A DNA stretch of 64,000 bases from Lingula anatina (lineage: Eukaryota > Brachiopoda > Lingulata > Lingulida > Lingulidae), in the NCBI RefSeq assembly GCF_001039355.2, contig NW_019775413.1:295237-359236 (forward strand). The letters are read 5' to 3'. Of the stretch, positions 28,501-41,172 are shown one piece after another. Numbering within the stretch: position 1 is the first letter of the stretch; the number at the start of each line of letters is the position of its first letter. Both the position numbers and the translations under genes were made by a program. The notes under the pieces are model-generated. The model worked only from the letters and a program-made list of their open reading frames with translations, was not told the origin of the DNA and searched no databases.

Positions 28501-30997
28501 AAAGTATTTCAAAAAAAGCTGAGATTGGAAGCTTTACAGCCGGACATTACTAAACGATTGGTAACGGTTTACAGGAAGCACGTGTTGGCAACTATCAATG
28601 GATTTTATTTCAGTCGATTGGGTGATTAAGTGACTATAGGCGACGCATTAATGAAACACTAATCGTATTATGTAATGCAATTATTTCTAATCTCACTTAA
28701 AGAGATGTTACGTATTCTCAATTGTTTTCAGTTAAATACATAGGTTATCGCACTCTGTTCTTTAGGAATTGCTATCAGTTTCATTAGAAAGGTGTTCTGG
28801 GTTATATTAGATATAGCCATAAATATTAACTGGTGAACGGTAAACCAATCGTACAATGTAGCAGGGTAACACTCCAATGTGAGGCGCTTGCATTAGAAAA
28901 AAGTATTAGCGACGTTTATTTAATCCTTTAAGTCACAGTTATAGCAGGAAACTCGCCAATTTACTCAATAATATTGATAACCTTACATAATATAACGATG
29001 CGCTGCAGTAGATTAATAATACATCTGAGACCGATTATCGGTGGCTTAGGATTCCCAAGAGTTGACATTGTCGTGATTGCGCACGCAGATAACTGATGGT
29101 TTAAAGGTTTACTTCGTATTTGCATAATGTCCATCTGAACGCATGTTAACCGATGTTGAAACAACACTCTCGTCACTTATAACTTAATCGATCCACCGAA
29201 AACAGTTTTTTTTCAGAGAATGTTAAACTGAAGTGCTCTCAGGGGACAGTACTGCAAGTTAATGTTTCAATGTGATGCAATGAAATGGACATACAAATCG
29301 ATTCTTGCTCTTCCCTTTCACTTTTCAAGACATTAGGTTGTAATAAAAGTAATACTTATAGATGACTCGTCATACTTTTCATTGGGACATATACTAAAAA
29401 ATATAATAATATTTATATATTGAGCGTACATTTGTACAGCGCATACATGTGAATTATAAATGTAACACAAAAGTCTTTCGTACATGTCACGCTTACCTAT
29501 TGATTGTGAGGTATTCAATGCTTGACGGCATTGCAATGTATGAGGCCTGGACATGCATATCATCACTTAAATAGTCTATATACAGCATGTACCATGTTAC
29601 GACACCAGATGCCATCTTGAACTGCAATTTATGGATTTCTAAATGACATTTTGGCATTATACCGCTTTACCTGATCTGATTCATTTTATGGATAATGTAT
29701 TGGGCTAGCATTCACTAAAATTACAATGGATAGGAAGAAATAGAAATGAATTACACTAAACACTATTAGTTTATGATTCAGGTTCAGAGAACTCGTACCA
29801 AGATGCTTATTTGACGTTTTTATTTTTTTCTGGGGCGAAGGCATTAATCCCAAAAGACCCATAGCGACGTGCAATCAATTTCACATCTCCCACAGAATGA
29901 GTAGTTGATACTTTTTGATAACCAACACATTTCTAGGAACAGATACATTTACTGAAACAACATTTTAACTTGTATTTTACGAGTGTGCTTATTCGACATC
30001 CAGGAATGTGGCACTCTACGACTGCTTCATTCCTTCTAATGTTGTTTCACCTGTTGTACATTAAGTTGGCTTTTGCTGTGATGGTGCGGGCATTCAGTAG
30101 AAACATGAAGCAAAAATATCCCTCTGAATAAAAACAAGCGATAGTAATTATGAAAAATTCGTAGCTATTGTGTTTCTCTCAACCACCTAAATGAAAGCTA
30201 TATAAATAAAGACAGATAAAAAGATGAACTGAGGTCTAGGGATAAATGTTCCCAGGCACATGGTACGTATTGTCAGATTTAACAAGTACTTATGTAGGCT
30301 TATGTATTGACCATGGATTAAACTGTGGTGTTGCATGCAGCATTGCTGCATATTTAGTGGCGTGTCAGTTTGCTGTTTTCGTGGAAATAAGCGGGAATGG
30401 TTTTAGAAAAACAATCTACCACAGATATTGTCGGTTGAAAGCATGAAAGATTAAATCAGGTTTACATCTTGATTAACTGAGCGCGTTCCATTAAACTTGA
30501 TTTTGTGAACCACGTGGTAATATATTGTATGAATACTCTGGAAACCTAAAATGATGTCGTGAATGACAATGTGTTTCAAGGCAACTCCTTTCATGCATGT
30601 ACTTAAAAATCTTTGTGCAAACTACAAAATGTGATTATTCCGCTTTTAATTCTGCAGACAATAATGCTGCTGGCTACCTCTATTACAAAGCATCGCATAG
30701 CGCGCCAATTTCTCTCGCAAATGCCAGTATTTGGAGAGATATCGTGAATTGCATTTACATCTTCTAGATTTTGCAGCTAGTAAAAATATCTCAAGAATCC
30801 AAAGATAAAATTCGCATAGAAATGAAAGTGTCAAGTAAATTTGATATGCAGGGGGTATTTAGATTAAATGCAATAATAAGAAAAGTGTCCTACATGTAGG
30901 TCAAAACTGAACATGCACAATAATCAAATTCTGTCGAGAGCTATAGCAATATTGATATAAAAGAAACATATGATTTAAGATTTATATCAGCCATACA

Positions 30998-32335
30998 TTT
31001 TCTGTAGGAAACAGTAAAAAAGTATTTTTTAGCAACTAAGAGATAATTATCATTTACTTTGGAACAAAATATTTATGCAATTGCTACATTGCGCTATGCC
31101 ACGACTGCAACAGCAGGCTGAATGCCCACAGATCGCGGTGGGTGTTGGTTTACCTGTGAACGATTCTCACTCGGGATATATACATTATTAGTTGCAATTA
31201 TTAACATCATATTGGCTTGCGTCGACGCTTTGTCGTTTCGACATCCTGAACATGGTTCTGAAAAGAATATTGCGTATCGTATGTGAAGTTTTTCTGATAT
31301 TCTAAACTTAGATTATATTCATTCACTTTCGTGTGCATCGGTGCGTTAAATGAAGGAAATCCGGAGTGTTGGTATTTTTTACAAAATGTTAAATAATAAA
31401 AAAATACATCATAGATTCGTTGACGGCCAAACTTTAGTTATTATCTTAGACGAGCTTGATGCTGTTCAATATTAGGATATATACGTATGTTGGAACTCGC
31501 TCTACAAGCTGATTAGTTAGACTAATACAAGATATCATATGAGAAATAATATAATATATATAAATAATATAATTGGCAGAATATTTGAAAAATGTTTTAC
31601 CACCCCTAACAACGTATTTGTAATTGCAACCGGATGTCTATTCACAATTCGATGGGTTACAATCAATATTTTATTTAATTCTTAGAGTTGTTATAACATT
31701 CCTGAAAAACATTATATAATGTTTTGAAAACTCTTTTACAAATAACCAAAAATCTTCTTACCCTGTTTGGACTTGGGGTTAGTCGGCGACTAGAGCGGTG
31801 CAAATTGTAGAATCTTCGGACTATCGCTACCGAAATAACCAGCATGATATGAAACAATATAAAAGACACGTTTTTCAAAGTAAGGCATACATACTTTAGC
31901 TTTTCGGTCTATCGTCACAAATACTTCGTATGTGGCATATACACTATGTATATGTATGTATTGGGTTCGGCCCACACCCGAAACTTTTTTCCATGTGGGA
32001 AAGATTTTGACATTTGTTTCATACAACATTATAATAATTAAATATGAGTAAACAGCATTATATTAATTAAATATTAAATATGACTGATTATATTTTGTCA
32101 TTTTGATCAAATGTAAGCTTCTTTACTTACCCAAGTATCTTCACATTGGTGCACGTGGAACCATTTCTCTTTCTTCAATAAAAATAGCTAGATGGTCTTT
32201 AGTGTCTTTAGAGACCCGTCACGCCATAAACTTAATAATCAATTATCACGTACTCCCATGTACATGCTCACATTGTTTATTCTTAATGCCTTGTTTTCGA
32301 GAAATCAAAACAAACATTGAAAATACAAAAAATGA

Positions 32336-32387
<52 letters not shown>

Positions 32388-35166
32388 CAAAACTAAAAAG
32401 TTATATCGGCTACTTGTTGCCCAAGCAAAATAGTTTTGGAAGTTTTTCACAGCAATTTACAACATTACCACCGATTTTTATATCGTCCCCTTTGGGAGAC
32501 GTGACAGAACAGACCAAATTGTAAATATCATATGCAATAAGAAATCGTCATTCGTATTATATTCATGTTATGCATGGTGTTACTTACACAGATACAGGTA
32601 TGGACATAAACGTAAGTTAAAAGGTGTACTACTCAAACCCTTAACTATCCGCAAACCTTACAATTTCGTTCTTGAGTACATGCATTAATAATAGTGAATT
32701 GAGTTAATTTGCAGTTCTTACAAGGTGTTCATATAGAAGGACAGTATAGCCATCCACTTTACAGTAGAAAAAAAGTAATTACAAGGCATTTAGAACAATA
32801 TAGACTACAAAAAACTGCCGCAAATTAAAAATAAGATAAGTCAGCATTGATTTACTGACTTTGTGTCGTTCAAAAGTTACCGAACTACTTGACACCTCAA
32901 ACTTAATCAAGTATGTAATTAACTTTAAGCACGCACTTATTCTACTGTTTATAGCTTATACATCAATTAAGTTCGGTCAGGGTGAAGACCCCATTATTAC
33001 GCTCACTTAGATAAAACTACCTGAGCGCGCATGAGACGTGCACATTTTTACTTTGATAGATGATAAAACTACAAGATTGTTATTTAGACTTAGTTATACT
33101 TTATGTGTAAACGTTACGCAGTACATACAAGTACCGCCAGTATTTGGGGATATGACAATACAAGTATAATGTTATAGAAAGCATCAGCTGCAAATCTTTA
33201 ACTGAAACATATCAGCCTTTTGAAAAGGAGGCAGCTTAAATCTCCACGGAATCGATTCACCTTATGGGTATGCCAATAGATCTGTCTTATTCGGTTAGGA
33301 AAATCGACAAAGGACATGATCTCAGAGAGTAAACTTGGTGGATTGATTTGGTATAGAATATCTCGACTTAACAAATGACTCCAATTTCTACCTTTTCACA
33401 GCTCACCCGTGACGACTAAACCCAAGGCATGCAAGTTTCAAATGAAACAGGAATTCATCCTTTTTTCTTCCCAGTTTATATAAAAGACGTTAGCGTAGGT
33501 GAAAATGGGAAAGGAGGCAACATGTTGTAAAAGCATGTTGGCAATAGGTATCTGTGCTTTTGTCTTTTATAGACAAAGGGCATTAGTTCCAGGTGGTAAA
33601 CTACCTGGGTTTGATATCGATACGTGGAAGTGACTTGCCGCATAATTCTTCAGAGTGATACCAGGACGACGGGATGTAAAGGTTGCTAGCTGGCGTGATG
33701 AATAATGCGATCAATTATCAAGAAAGATCAAGTCATTATCTTCCGGTAATTTCTTCATTTATGGAGTTTTGGCTTGAATGCTTGAGGAGACGCCTGTTAA
33801 GAAGTTAATTAGCGAATTTGAATTTTTCAGAATTCGAAAGCCATTTTGCACCAGGTACAAGTTAGGTTTAGAAAAGAATAATCGATGACTCCTCTTCCCG
33901 TATTATGAGCATATTTGTTTTATAAGCCTCACAGAAATTTACCCTAATGTCTTCAAGTGCTGTTTTAGGTCTGTTTTAGATCATGCACGAAGGGTTGTTT
34001 GTGAAGGGGGACAGAGAGCGATGTCACTCGTCACTATTGATGCGAATTATTTTGAATTCCATAGAGCTATTCCGCACATAAGTTAAAATATTATAATGAA
34101 CCGGTACCTATGATGAGAAATAAAGTAGCTGTTACTGTGAGCAGAGTGCCATACAGACCAGAGAAGGAGCACAAGCACTATATGAATTGTTACGGAATTG
34201 CCCTGAGAAGAGCCTTTATTATGCACGCGACTATGAGTAAACTGCCTCTGGTTAACACCTTGTCTATACTTCCCTGGACATTTAGTTGCATCAATATACA
34301 GAATTAAGTGATAATTGTGTTCTGAAAGTTATTTCTGTTAAAATGATGTTAGCCATTTAGCTGTCTTGCTCATTTGCCTCAAGAAAGCCGCCTCTTGATG
34401 TCAATATATTGGTTAAACTGACCGTCGGGTTACGCACATTTTTGCCACCTCAAACATTATCTGAAATGGTGTGTTTTTATGCACTAGGCCTAATGGTTTA
34501 TCGTCTTGTAAACCATTTGAATCTTGGCTTTGGTTTTTCGTAGAGAATGTAAAGCGTATAAAAAGCAAACAGTACACTAATAGGCGGATCTATAATCTGT
34601 AGGACTTATATATATGTATAAGGAATCTGCCTATCTTTGCTCTAACCAACGTGTAAAACCAAACGGTTGATTGTGGTTCTCTTGGAAGCTGGGTGACTAC
34701 ACGATGCAGACGAGACAGCGTATTTTCTTATTACGCAATCAATTCAGTAAACCAGTTCAACCTTCTGCCTGACTTCTACCACCCTAGGCATTGCACTTTT
34801 ATGCCGTTTATCTACGCGTGTAGACTTATTTTGTACATAGGAAACAACAGAAAAGGAAAAAATAACCGTTTCACCTATCGTCGAAGCTTGCGTGTAAATT
34901 TATAAGCACTCCTGCAATTAAAGCTCTCAAGTGAGTCTGCGCCTGTAATTTTTTCGCAATTATAGGTGAAATTTCCGCTAGGGTTCTACGTGATAAAGTG
35001 CACATGTGTTCAAATGTCTGAGGAAATTGCAATCAATTATCCCACTTGGGAGGTCAAATGGTCTCAATCTTTTTTGTCATTTTCAAAAAAAATGAATGCG
35101 ATCCGTACTGACAACTCTTACAGATCCCTGGAGACAGGACAGATAACACAAAACTATCGGTCAAAA
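30998..35166 (+). repeat. Large direct duplication, copy A (about 4.17 kb)
   Basis: This stretch recurs nearly base for base at 35198-39333. In the part compared closely (33241-34080) I counted six substitutions and one homopolymer indel, a bit under 1%. Larger differences are an 18-base AT-rich segment near 31015 found only in this copy and a longer AAT tract (32338-32388). No convincing gene lies inside: the short open frames, including the pair at 34110-34307 and 38276-38467, match no family I know. The copy breaks off two bases before an N at 35169. Confidence 0.95.
32338..32388. repeat. Microsatellite (AAT)n in duplication copy A
   Basis: About 17 units, against about 13 at the equivalent place in copy B. 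The poly-asparagine frame across it is a repeat by-product. Confidence 0.95.
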
Positions 35167-35197
35167 CTNTAAATACAATTAATTATCTTAATTGTAG
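35167..35197. other. Junction between the duplicate copies, containing a single N
   Basis: The spacer reads CT, N (35169), then 28 AT-rich bases before copy B begins. It is the only ambiguous base I noticed in the window, and it sits exactly at the duplication junction, which suggests a contig join or a closed gap. The 28 bases are not obviously the same as the left flank of copy A. Confidence 0.8.
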
Positions 35198-36514
35198 TTT
35201 TCTGTAGGAAACAGCAACTAAGAGATAATTATCATTTACTTTGGAACAAAATATTTATGCAATTGCTACATTGCGCTATGCCACGACTGAAACAGCAGGC
35301 TGAATCCCCACAGATCGCGGTGGGTGTTGGTTTACCTGTGAACGATTCTCACTCGGGATATATACATTATTAGTTGCAATTATTAACATCATATTGGCTT
35401 GCGTCGACGCTTTGTCGTTTTGACATCCTGAACATGGTTCTGAAAAGAATATTGCGTATCGTATGTGAAATTTTTCTGATATTCTAAACTTAGATTTTAT
35501 TCATTCACTTTCGTGTGCATCGGTGCGTTAAATGAAGGAAATCCGGAGTGTTGGTATTTTTTACAAAATGTTAAATAATAAAAAATACATCATAGATTCG
35601 TTGACGGCCAAACTTTAGTTATTATCTTAGACGAGCTTGATGCCGTTCGATATTAGGATATATACGTATGTTGGAACTCGCTCTACAAGCTGATTAGTTA
35701 GACTAATACAAGATATCATATGAGAAATAATATAATATATATAAATAATATAATTGGCAGAATATTTGAAAAATGTTTTACCACCCCTAACAACGTATTT
35801 GTAATTGCAACCAGATGTCTATTCACAATTCGATGGGTTACAATCAATATTCTATTTAATTCTTAGAGTTGTTATAACATTCCTGAAAACATTATATAAT
35901 GTTTTGAAAACTCTTTTACAAATAACCAAAAATCTTCTTACCCTGTTTGGACTTGGGGTTAGTCGGCGACTAGAGCGGTGCGAATTGTAGAATCTTCGGA
36001 CTATCGCTACCGAAATAACCAGCATGATATGAAACAATATAAAAGACACGTTTTTCAAAGTAAGGCATATATACTTTAGCTTTTTGGTCTATCGTCACAA
36101 ATACTTCATATGTGGCATATACACTATGTATATGTATGTATTGGGTTCGGCCCACACCCGAAAATTTTTTCCATGTGGGAAAGATTTTGACATTTGTTTC
36201 ATACAACATTATAATAATTAAATATGAGTAAACAGCATTATAATAATTAAATTTAAATATGACTGATTATATTTTGTCATTTTGATCAAATGTAAGCTTC
36301 TTTACTTACCCAAGTATCTTCACATTGGTGCACGTGGAACCATTTCTCTTTCTTCAATAAAAATAGCTAGATGGTCTTTAGTGTCTTTAGAGACCCGTCA
36401 CGCCATAAAGTTAATAATCAATTTTCACGTACTCCCATGTACATGTTCACATTGTTTATTCTTAATGCCTTGTTTTCGAGAAATCAAAACAAACATTGAA
36501 AATACAAAAAATGA

Positions 36515-36554
<40 letters not shown>

Positions 36555-39333
36555 CAAAACTAAAAAGTTATATCGGCTACTTGTTGTCCAAGCAAAATAG
36601 TTTTGGAAGTTTTTCACAGCAATTTACAACATTACCACCGATTTTTATATCGTCCCCTTTGGGAGACGTGACAGAACAGACCAAATTGTAAATATCATAT
36701 GCAATAAGAAATCGTCATTCGTATTATATTCATGTTATGCATGGTGTTACTTACACAGATACAGGTATGGACATAAACGTAAGTTAAAAGGTGTACTACT
36801 CAAACCCTTAACTATCCGCAAACCTTACAATTTCGTTCTTGAGTACATGCATTAATAATAGTGAATTGAGTTAATTTGCAGTTCTTACAAGGTGTTCATA
36901 TAGAAGGACAGTATAGGCATCCACTTTACAGTAGAAAAAAGTAATTACAAGGCATTTAGAACAATATAGACTACAAAAAACTGCCGCAAATTAAAAATAA
37001 GATAAGTCAGCATTGATTTACTGACTTTGTGTCGTTCAAAAGTTACCGAACTACTTGACACCTCAAACTTAATCAAGTATGTAATTAACTTTAAGCACGC
37101 ACTTATTCTACTGTTTATAGCTTATACATCAATTAAGTTCGGTCAGGGTGAAGACCCCATTATTACGCTCACTTAGATAAAACTACCTGAGCGCGCAAGA
37201 GACGTGCACATTTATACTTTGATAGATGATAAAACTACAAGATTGTTATTTAGACTTAGTTATACTTTATGTGTAAACGTTACGCAGCACCTACAAGTAC
37301 CGCCAGTATTTGGGGATATGACAATACAAGTATAATGTTATAGAAAGCATCAGCTGCAAATCTTTAACTGAAACATATCAGCCTTTTGAAAAGGAGGCAG
37401 CTTAAATCTCCACGGAATCGATTCACCTTATGGGTATGCCAATAGATCTGTCTTATTCGGTTAGGAAAATCGACAAAGGACATGATCTCAGAGAGTAAAC
37501 TTGGTGGATTGATTTGGTATAGAATATCTCGACTTAACAAATGACTCCAATTTCTACCTTTTCACAGCTCACCCGTGACGACTAAACCCAAGGCATGCAA
37601 GTTTCAAATGAAACAGGAATTCATCCTTTTTTTCTTCCCAGTTTATATAAAAGACGTTAGCGTAGGTGAAAATGGGAAAGGAGGCAACATGTTTTAAAAG
37701 CATGTTGGCAATAGGTATCTGTGCTTTTGTCTTTTATAGACAAAGGACATTAGTTCCAGGTGGTAAACTACCTGGGTTTGATATCGATACGTGGAAGTGA
37801 CTTGCCGCATAATTCTTCAGAGTGATACCAGGACGACGGGATGTAAAGGTTGCTAGCTGGCGTGATGAATAATGCGATCAATTATCAAGAAAGATCAAGT
37901 CATTATCTTCCGGTAATTTCTTCATTTATGGAGTTTTGGCTTGAATGCTTGAGGAGACGCCTGTTAAGAAGTTAATTAGCGAATTTGAATTTTTCAGAAT
38001 TCGAAAGCCATTTTGCACCAGGTACAAGTTAGGTTTAGAAAAGAATAATCGATGACTCCTCTTCCCGTATTATGAGCATATTTGTTTTATAAACCTCACA
38101 GAAATTTACCCTAATGTCTTCAAGTGCTGTTTTAGGTCCGTTTTAGATCATGCACGAAGGGTTGTTTGTGAAGGGGGACAGAGAGCGATGTCACTCGTCA
38201 CTTTTGATGCGAATTATTTTGAATTCCATAGAGCTAATCCGCACATAAGTTAAAATATTATAATGAACCGTACCTATGATGAGAAATAAAGTAGCTGCAA
38301 CTATGAGCAGAGTGCCATACAGACCAGAGAGGGAGCACAAGCACTATGTGAATTGTTACGGAATTGCCCTGAGAAGAGCCTTTATTATGCACGCGACTAT
38401 GAGTAAATTGCCGCTGGTTAACACCTTGTCTATACTTCCCTGGACATTTAGTTACATCAATATATAGAATTAAGTGATAATTGTGTTCTGAAAGTTATTT
38501 CTGTTAAAATGATGTTATCCATTTAGCTGTCTTGCTCATTTGCCTCAAGAAAGCCGCCTCTTGATGTCAATATATTGGCTAAACTGACCGTCGGGTTACG
38601 CACATTTTTGCCACCTCAAACATTATCTGAAATGGTGTGTTTTTATGCACTAGGTATAATGGTTTATCGTCTTGTAAACCATTTGAATCTTGGCTTTGGT
38701 TTTTCGTAGAGAATGTAAAGCGTATAAAAAGCAAACAGTACACTAATAGGCGGATCTATAATCTGTAGGACTTATATATATGTATAAGGAATCTGCCTAT
38801 CTTTGCTCTAACCAACGTATAAAACCAAACGGTTGATTGTGGTTTTCTTGGAAGCTGGGTGACTACACGATGCAGACGAGACAGCGTATTTTCTTATTAT
38901 GCAATCAATTCAGTAAACCAGTTCAACCTTCTGCCTGACTTCTACCACCCTAGGCATTGCACTTTTATGCCGTTTATCTACGCGTGTAAACTTATTTTGT
39001 ACATAGGAAACAACAGAAAAGGAAAAAAATAACCGTTTCACCTATCCTCGAAGCTTGCGTGTAAATTTATAAGCACTCCTGCAATTAAAGCTCTCAAGTG
39101 AGTCTGCGCCTGTAATTTTTTCGCAATTATAGGTGAAATTTCCGCTAGGGTTCTACGTGATAAAGTGCACATGTGTTCAAATGTCTGAGGAAATTGCAAT
39201 CAATTATCCCACTTGGGAGGTCAAATGGTCTCAATCTTTTTTGTCATTTTCAAAAAAAATGAATGCGATCCGTACTGACAACTCTTACAGATCCCTGGAG
39301 ACAGGACAGATAACACAAAACTATCGGTCAAAA
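35198..39333 (+). repeat. Large direct duplication, copy B (about 4.14 kb)
   Basis: Second copy of the unit at 30998-35166, in the same orientation. It shares the beginning TCTGTAGGAAACAG and the ending CTATCGGTCAAAA and then runs into unique sequence. It lacks the 18-base segment near the start of copy A and has about four fewer AAT units (36517-36554). Similarity is continuous across the whole unit, including non-coding AT-rich parts, so the copies are recent or are two alleles. Confidence 0.95.
36517..36554. repeat. Microsatellite (AAT)n in duplication copy B
   Basis: About 13 units; shorter allele or paralogue of the tract at 32338-32388. Confidence 0.95.
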
Positions 39334-41172
39334 ATTTTACATCTGTACCGGTCAGAATGTCCACATTCCAATTGGAATTGAGGGTTTGGTCACGCGAGCC
39401 AAAGGACTAAAAATATAATATAATCGTTTATGTATGTCCACCGGGAAATTACTTTAGAAGTTCAAAAGTTCGGCCAAGGTACTCTCCACATCTTTTGATG
39501 AGTATGGGATATGCCGCAAAATCGGATTACATTTGTGAATGGTATAGTAGTTTTGTATCTGATACACCTTTTCTCTCAACTATTATCATACGAATCAATA
39601 GGGAAAATTGTGTCAATTTGACAAAAAAAAGTAAAAGTGGATTACATATAATTGGCTTCTCCAGAACTCGCCCGTCTATGATACACGCAATATCACTGGT
39701 TACAAAACTTGCAAGCATAATTCGTCAGCGCATCTGGAACATAGCTTAATATATTTCTTAGACGAAACATCAGGCACGTGAACCTGTTTTCATGAAAAAC
39801 TCAATACCTTAGCAACATTCATGATTTTATTGGAAGCATATATAACTGCTAAGTCACATTCTGTTTGTCTGCACCGTGGTATGCCTCATATAATCAAATA
39901 CTGACTCACGACACCTGACTATTGACAGTAAAAGTTGATACCTATTGACATATAATAAACTCAGACTCTGTCACATAATTACAGTCATAACACTGGAATG
40001 TTAGAAGCAAATGTTTCAGTTTGTGGCATTATTTAGCAATAAAGAGACATATAAACCCCCCAAGCTAGACTGTCGTGTGCCATATCTTACGCAATATCAT
40101 CAATTTAAGGCAATTACATCAGGCTCAACACACACCATACTATAAATTAACACTAAACTGACGATTAAAAGCGGACCAAAGCAGTATAGTAATTTTAGTC
40201 TACCTTTAATACCCAAGTAACTATAAAATTCTGTTTCTTATATATATACGAAAAGGAGGGTTTTTGTCTTTACCAATTACAATCGAGGTATTGTACTGGG
40301 TTATCCAACTTTGAAAAACGAATTAGAAAGTATTGCGGATATGGACTAGTCATATTGCTGCAGCGGCCTTTCCAATTTCTTCTTTTTGATTGGAGGCGAG
40401 CTTGCCACTCCCAGAAGAGTTCTCACAACTGCTCTGTCTTGATGAGTCTCGCCGATGGCAATAAATCACAAAGATAGTCTTGGGTTCATTTACGCCACTC
40501 AATTGAAGCTGATTATGAAGAAAATTCAATATTTGGTCACTCCTGCGTCCTGATTTACCAGCTAATCAAGATACATCTACAGCAGTTCTTGGTTAAATCG
40601 GATGAAGCCAGAGCTTAAGCTGAAGTTTAAATTTCATGTAATATTTACATTCAATTAAGTCATGGGACAGACCTGCGCATTGACATAATTGCTTAGTAAC
40701 TTAAAAACCACGACTTGGCTACAGGCATGACCTTAATCTGACTGATGAAAATAGCAAGTGGTGCAGAAAAAAGTTGATACCTGACAACATAAAATATATG
40801 GTATGTTGAACACCTTTCAGATTTCGGAATTATGAATTACCATGTACTTTCAGCATTTGATTTGCTATAAAAGGTTCATTGCACGGGGGAGACACGGGGC
40901 ACAGTAAGCTTATTTATGTTTAACTAATCCTCTAACTTAACGCCAATACAACCACCTTGCCGTTTATTCTTAGTGTATACTAAGGTCACAATACTTGGGT
41001 AAACATACACCATCATAAAGCGCTTATTCTGTGTGACTATTTTGAAGAGATGTTTTCCTATCTCTGTATTTTTCTCATCAGGAGGTCAGACACAGACGTT
41101 GACACTCATCGATTTTTGCTTAATAATCTTAATTACGAGATGCTAATAAAATTATTGTCTCTTGAATAAATT
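39334..41172. other. Spacer between the duplication and the intronless receptor; includes its 3' flank
   Basis: Mutually antisense frames at 39495-39749 and 39527-39718 match nothing known. The right end should contain the receptor's 3' untranslated region. Confidence 0.6.
40963..40968 (-). terminator. Candidate polyadenylation signal AATAAA for the intronless receptor
   Basis: The minus strand has AATAAA about 205 bases after the receptor stop codon. It is the nearest canonical hexamer I noticed downstream. The motif is common in AT-rich DNA, so this is only a candidate. Confidence 0.3.

Larger units (their letters stand above)
19764..30997. other. Gene-poor stretch of 11 kb
   Basis: It holds the hairpin near 20861, the TAA tract, the 184-codon frame at 22569-23123, the C17 run and the 125-base tandem duplication. 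No recognisable coding exon otherwise. Confidence 0.6.

Noticed and set aside
32103-32396. Poly-asparagine proteins in both duplicate copies (also 36282-36563)
   Set aside because: The asparagines are the AAT microsatellite; the repeated presence reflects the 4.15 kb duplication, not selection.
34110-34307. 63-65 codon frame conserved in both duplicate copies (also 38276-38467)
   Set aside because: Divergence between copies is as low in the surrounding non-coding DNA, so conservation is uninformative; length is within chance and no family is recognised.
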